Shown piece by piece: positions 61,073 through 64,000 of a DNA stretch of 64,000 nt; the stretch's first letter is position 1; each line of letters begins with the position of its first letter. A model generated the notes under the pieces. It saw nothing but the letters and a program-made list of their open reading frames with translations, was not told the origin of the DNA and made no database searches. The position numbers and the translations under genes are program-made. The DNA is from Deltaproteobacteria bacterium. GTDB lineage: Bacteria > Desulfobacterota > Binatia > UBA1149 > SPBQ01. The DNA is taken from assembly GCA_029262375.1 (NCBI GenBank), contig JAJCZM010000007.1:1-64000 (forward strand), in the 5' to 3' direction.

Positions 61073-61848
61073 GACCTCTCGCGCGCCGTCATCGCTTCGA
61101 TCGCAGTAAATATTTCATCCGGTCGCGCACGTTGCCGATAGGTGTCGGACTGGTAAATCCAGCGGATCTTGCCTTGCGCATCGACCAAGATCGCCGTCGG
61201 AAAGGCGATATCGGTTTCGCGGCCGGGCGGATCGCGATGACGAATCCCGAGTTGATCGAGCAACTCTGAGCGCGGGTCGGAGAGAAACGTAATTCGCGAT
61301 TCCAATCGAGCACGAAGCCGCGCCGACACGTCGGGCGGATCGACGCTTACCGCGAGCACTTCGATGCCCGCCTCCCCGATCCGATCGTAGTACTGATCGA
61401 GCTGAACCAGCTCGATACGGCAGAACGGTCACCAATCTCCACGGTAGAAAATGTAGAGCCGGCCGGTGTCATCGATGTCGGCGCCGGCATCAAAGCTGCG
61501 CGGCTTCGCGTCGTGCGCAAGCAGCGAGTACGCAGGGAAGTCATCGCCCACAGCCACGTTGAGCGATCGTTCGGGCAGCCAGCTGTACGATGCCACGTAC
61601 CAAACGACGATCGCCGCAACGAAGCACTCCGTCGCAACCACCGGCCATCGCCGCCAGCGCGCGTTTCGTAAACTCACGAGCCCGAGCACCGCGCCCCCGA
61701 CCAGCGAAGCGAGCAACAGCCACGGGTACTGGGCATGGATCATCTGGCCGGTAGCCCAGGCCGCACGCCCGTCCTCGCTCGCGCCGAAGTTGGACACAAC
61801 CAGAACAGCCGTGCCGAAGACCAGCAACAGCGAGAGGACGAAAGCCAT
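61069..61848 (-). CDS. Membrane-anchored redoxin with predicted selenocysteine (UxxC)
   Basis: A 259-residue protein if the TGA at 61429-61431 is read as selenocysteine (residue 140). Standard gene calling would give two frames, 61429-61848 and 61069-61359. Three membrane helices (MAFVLSLLLVFGTAVLVVSNFG, YPWLLLASLVGGAVLGLV and VVATECFVAAIVVWYVASY) precede a thioredoxin-fold domain. Around the TGA the protein reads LYIFYRGDW-U-PFCRIELVQLDQYYDRIGEAGIEVLAVSVDPP, the usual redoxin W-C-P-x-C position, and the frame remains open beyond it for 119 codons with conserved features (FPTAILVDAQGKIRWIY). A SECIS-like hairpin follows. The start at 61848 is chosen because a longer frame would cross the divergent gene. 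Role: probably a periplasmic peroxide or disulfide reductase. Confidence 0.82.
61396..61416 (-). promoter_or_regulatory. Putative bacterial SECIS hairpin in the redoxin mRNA
   Basis: On the minus strand ATCGAGCTG (61416-61408), loop GTT (61407-61405) and CAGCTCGAT (61404-61396) form a perfect 9-bp stem. There are 21 bases between the TGA and the loop, and the first loop base is G. These fit the consensus for bacterial SECIS elements (apical loop with a G among its first two bases, about 16-37 bases after the UGA). Confidence 0.7.
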
Positions 61849-61928
61849 CGTGCGACCATACGCGGTGTTTGCAGGATGCGGAAACGCCCCATCGCTCCGG
61901 CGGCCGCCAGCTGGCACACTGGGTCCAG

Positions 61929-62753
61929 ATGTCACTCGCTGATGCATACCTCGAAACCGCCCTCGAACTGATTCAAGATACGGGCGAGATCGCCCTGCGC
62001 TACTTCCGGCAACCCATGTCGGTCGACGACAAATCAGGCGGTTCGTCGTTCGACCCGGTCACACAGGCCGATCGTGAAATCGAGGCGCAGCTGCGATCCG
62101 ATCTGTCCGAGCGTTATCCGGACCACGGTATCGTCGGTGAAGAAGAGGACGATCGCGCGGGCGACTCCGCATTCAAATGGATCATCGACCCCATCGACGG
62201 GACACGCGCGTTCATGAGCGGCATGCCCGCCTGGGGCACACTGCTCGGCCTGACCCACGAGGGTCGCGCCATCCTCGGCTTGATGAACCAGCCGTATCTG
62301 GAAGAAACATTTTTCGGCAATAGCGAAGAAGCCTGGCTCTTGCACGGCACCGAACTGACCCAACTTTCGACACGCACGACAGACTCGCTCGACGACTGCG
62401 TGTTGTACTCGACGCACCCCGATCTGTTCACGCAAGATGTCGAGAAGAGGGCGTACGCGTCGGTTTCCGAGCGTGTAAAGCTCATGCGCTACGGCGGCGA
62501 CTGCTACTCGTACTGCCTCGTCGCGCACGGTCAGGTCGATCTCGTGATCGAGGCCGGACTGAATCCCTACGACATCGTCCCGCTCATCCCCATCATCGAA
62601 GGAGCCGGGGGCGTGGTCACCGACTGGCAGGGCGGCGATGCCCACGCGGGCGGTCGCATCATCGCCGCCGCCAACGAAGCGGTGCACGCAGCCGCGATAG
62701 CCGTAATGGGCACGACGGTCACGACGGCCGCGATCGAATTGCAAGACTCATAG
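61929..62753 (+). CDS. Inositol monophosphatase-family phosphatase, HisN-type (histidinol-phosphatase-like)
   Basis: 274 residues from the ATG at 61929. The metal and phosphate motifs of the family are complete: DPVTQADREIE, IVGEEE, WIIDPIDGTRAFMSGMPAWGTLLGL and DIVPLIPIIEGAGGVVTDWQGG. The DGTRAF-x-G-x-P-x-WGTL sequence resembles HisN histidinol-phosphatases of actinobacteria more than true inositol monophosphatases, so histidine biosynthesis (histidinol phosphate to histidinol) is the best guess. It starts 80 bases from the divergent redoxin gene, and the following histidine kinase starts three bases after its stop. Confidence 0.88.
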   Translation: MSLADAYLETALELIQDTGEIALRYFRQPMSVDDKSGGSSFDPVTQADREIEAQLRSDLSERYPDHGIVGEEEDDRAGDSAFKWIIDPIDGTRAFMSGMPAWGTLLGLTHEGRAILGLMNQPYLEETFFGNSEEAWLLHGTELTQLSTRTTDSLDDCVLYSTHPDLFTQDVEKRAYASVSERVKLMRYGGDCYSYCLVAHGQVDLVIEAGLNPYDIVPLIPIIEGAGGVVTDWQGGDAHAGGRIIAAANEAVHAAAIAVMGTTVTTAAIELQDS

Positions 62754-62755
62754 CA

Positions 62756-64000
62756 ATGGCGGGCGTTCTCGAGACGCGACCTCAGCTGTCGCCACTGGCC
62801 GACGACTCGCTTCAACGCAGCGAGCGCACCATCGCGGCCGGGCGAGTCATGCTCGCAGTCGCAGCGATCGTCATCACCCTGCTCAATCCGCGCGAGCCGA
62901 TCCTCAGCACGACGGCGCTCTACATCGTCCTCGGCTCGTACATCGCCTACAGCCTATGGCTACTGTGGCTATTCACCTATCGGGCGGATCCGTCTGAGAA
63001 GTTCGCGAAACCGATCCTTGCGGCAGACATCGTATGGTCCACCGTCATCATCGGGGTAGGCGAAGGCGGAGCGAGCCCGTTCTTCCTCTTCTACTTCTTT
63101 GCACTGTGCAGTGCGGCAATCGGATTCGGACTCAAGACGACGATGCGCGTCGCCGCGTCCTCGGCCGTGTCCTACATCATTGGAGTCTTGATCGTACGTC
63201 GTTACGCCCTCGGGCCCGAGTTCTACCTTCATAGCGCGCACCTCATGCGGCCGATCTATCTGGTGCTGCTCGGCTATCTCGTCGGCGTGATCGGCGAGCA
63301 CGAACTGTCCGCGAAGCGGCGGCTCATCGAAATGATTTCGATGCAGCAGGAGGCCGACCGCACGCGCGGGACATCCTACGCGCTGGTGCGACTCTTTCGC
63401 CGCATTCTACGATTCTTCGACGCCGACTACGCACTGCTTCAACTGCGCCCCATCGACGCTCCTGCTCTCGACTGGGAAGGCGGACGCAGCAAAGACGGGC
63501 GCGTACCGGTTCTGCGCTCCGCGGAGCCGGGATCGTGGACCAATCTGTCGGCCGGCGATCTCTCGTACCGCGTGAGCCACGCCGTAGGGAACTGGGGCCG
63601 GACCGTCGAAAGCTTCCCTCCTTCCGGCGCGTTCCCGAGTACACTCACCGAAGCGCAGGAGCCTGGGTTTCTCGCACGATCTCGAAGTCGCTCGATCATT
63701 TCGGTTCCGCTCTCGTCGCAGGACGGCACGCGCGGGCGACTGTTGCTCGGTCGCCGCTCGCCTAACTTTTCGTACGACGACGTCTCGTTCTGCCGAACGC
63801 TGGCAGCACAGGCAGCAGTAGTCCTCGACAACATGATTCTTCAGTCGAAAGCGGAAGACCTGGCGGTCGCCGAAGAACGCGCGCGCATCGCTCGGGATGT
63901 ACACGATGGCTTCGTGCAGTCGCTCGCATCGATCGACGTCGGCATCGAAGTTTGCCGACGTACCGGGCGCCGCAATCCGGATGCGCTCTCTACCGAGCTG
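62756..64000 (+). CDS. NarL-type sensor histidine kinase (3' end missing)
   Basis: The reading frame starts at the ATG at 62756, three bases after the preceding stop, and is still open at the end of the window (415 codons). Five to six membrane helices (VMLAVAAIVITLL, ALYIVLGSYIAYSLWLLWLF, ILAADIVWSTVIIGV, FFLFYFFALCSAAIGFG and PIYLVLLGYLVGVIG) precede a GAF-like domain (about 215-370, with SIISVPLSSQDGTRGRLLLGRR and FCRTLAAQAAVVLDNM). The HisKA_3 helix is VAEERARIARDVHDGFVQSLASI, with the phosphoacceptor His in DVHD, as in NarX/DegS/LiaS. The ATPase domain and any response regulator lie beyond the window. It should be co-transcribed with the phosphatase gene. Confidence 0.92.
   Translation, partial: MAGVLETRPQLSPLADDSLQRSERTIAAGRVMLAVAAIVITLLNPREPILSTTALYIVLGSYIAYSLWLLWLFTYRADPSEKFAKPILAADIVWSTVIIGVGEGGASPFFLFYFFALCSAAIGFGLKTTMRVAASSAVSYIIGVLIVRRYALGPEFYLHSAHLMRPIYLVLLGYLVGVIGEHELSAKRRLIEMISMQQEADRTRGTSYALVRLFRRILRFFDADYALLQLRPIDAPALDWEGGRSKDGRVPVLRSAEPGSWTNLSAGDLSYRVSHAVGNWGRTVESFPPSGAFPSTLTEAQEPGFLARSRSRSIISVPLSSQDGTRGRLLLGRRSPNFSYDDVSFCRTLAAQAAVVLDNMILQSKAEDLAVAEERARIARDVHDGFVQSLASIDVGIEVCRRTGRRNPDALSTEL

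Noticed and set aside
1..64000. tRNA, rRNA, insertion sequence or prophage genes
   Set aside because: No sequence with cloverleaf pairing, rRNA motifs, transposase or integrase features was recognised on either strand, although a dedicated search (tRNAscan-SE, Infernal, ISfinder) was not possible.

Overview
The window is GC-rich bacterial DNA with dense gene packing, frequent 4-bp start/stop overlaps and no rRNA, tRNA, CRISPR array or transposase that I could recognise. Several secreted proteins have cysteine-rich stretches, runs of threonine (TTTTTTTLP-type) and short dockerin-like helices ending in AVGL. With a type IV pilus/type II secretion-like locus, many P450, SDR and acyl-CoA enzymes and a CYP51, this points to a large-genome 'deltaproteobacterial-type' lineage such as Binatota or Myxococcota. 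The assignment is an inference from gene style, with no marker gene to confirm it.

Layout. 0-13.7 kb: cell-surface and secreted proteins (cysteine-repeat protein, parallel beta-helix protein, DGSFVVVW-repeat protein with a decayed relative), an RRM RNA-binding protein with a strong terminator, a CrtI-like FAD oxidoreductase, a GH3 glycosidase with an unusual N-terminal cysteine/helix module, and a membrane-anchored propeller-like protein. 13.7-17.9 kb: radical SAM/SPASM protein, half-length prepilin peptidase, O-antigen-ligase-like protein, DUF5658-like membrane protein. 17.9-26.6 kb: a minus-strand pilus/secretion operon (major pilin, two minor pilins, GspK-like, GspL/PilM-PilN-like, PilO-like, PilP/GspC-like, PilB/GspE, PilC/GspF) followed by a degenerate histidine kinase. 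A sigma-54 type promoter lies before the major pilin, and two tandem hairpins separate it from the rest. 26.8-38.9 kb: TraB-family protein, DEDD exonuclease, poly-threonine secreted protein, TAXI-type binding protein, LysR regulator, F420-type (DUF385) protein, MaoC hydratase, molybdopterin oxidoreductase, GNAT protein, secreted protein. 39-52.8 kb: BtrH-like protein, sulfotransferase, SDR, acyl-CoA dehydrogenase, MutS2, haloalkane dehalogenase, thiolase-like protein, and a P450-SDR-aldehyde dehydrogenase operon divergent from a TetR gene with a palindromic operator between them. 52.8-64 kb: quinone reductase-like MDR, amidohydrolase lipoprotein, a CYP51-SnoaL-TetR operon behind a perfect 20-bp palindrome, propeller-like protein, multicopper oxidase, a membrane-anchored redoxin, HisN-like phosphatase, and a histidine kinase cut by the window end.

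Most notable. (1) The redoxin gene at 61069-61848 (minus) has an in-frame TGA exactly where the first cysteine of its CxxC motif belongs (GDW-TGA-PFC), and a 9-bp stem with a GUU loop follows at bacterial SECIS spacing. It is most simply read as a selenoprotein that gene callers would split in two. (2) CYP51 is fused through an alanine-rich linker to a three-cysteine ferredoxin, an architecture I know from Methylococcus CYP51. (3) The pilus locus has a histidine kinase lacking its phosphoacceptor histidine and a prepilin peptidase lacking its protease half. (4) The RRM gene has its best Shine-Dalgarno sequence ahead of a non-standard GTC codon.
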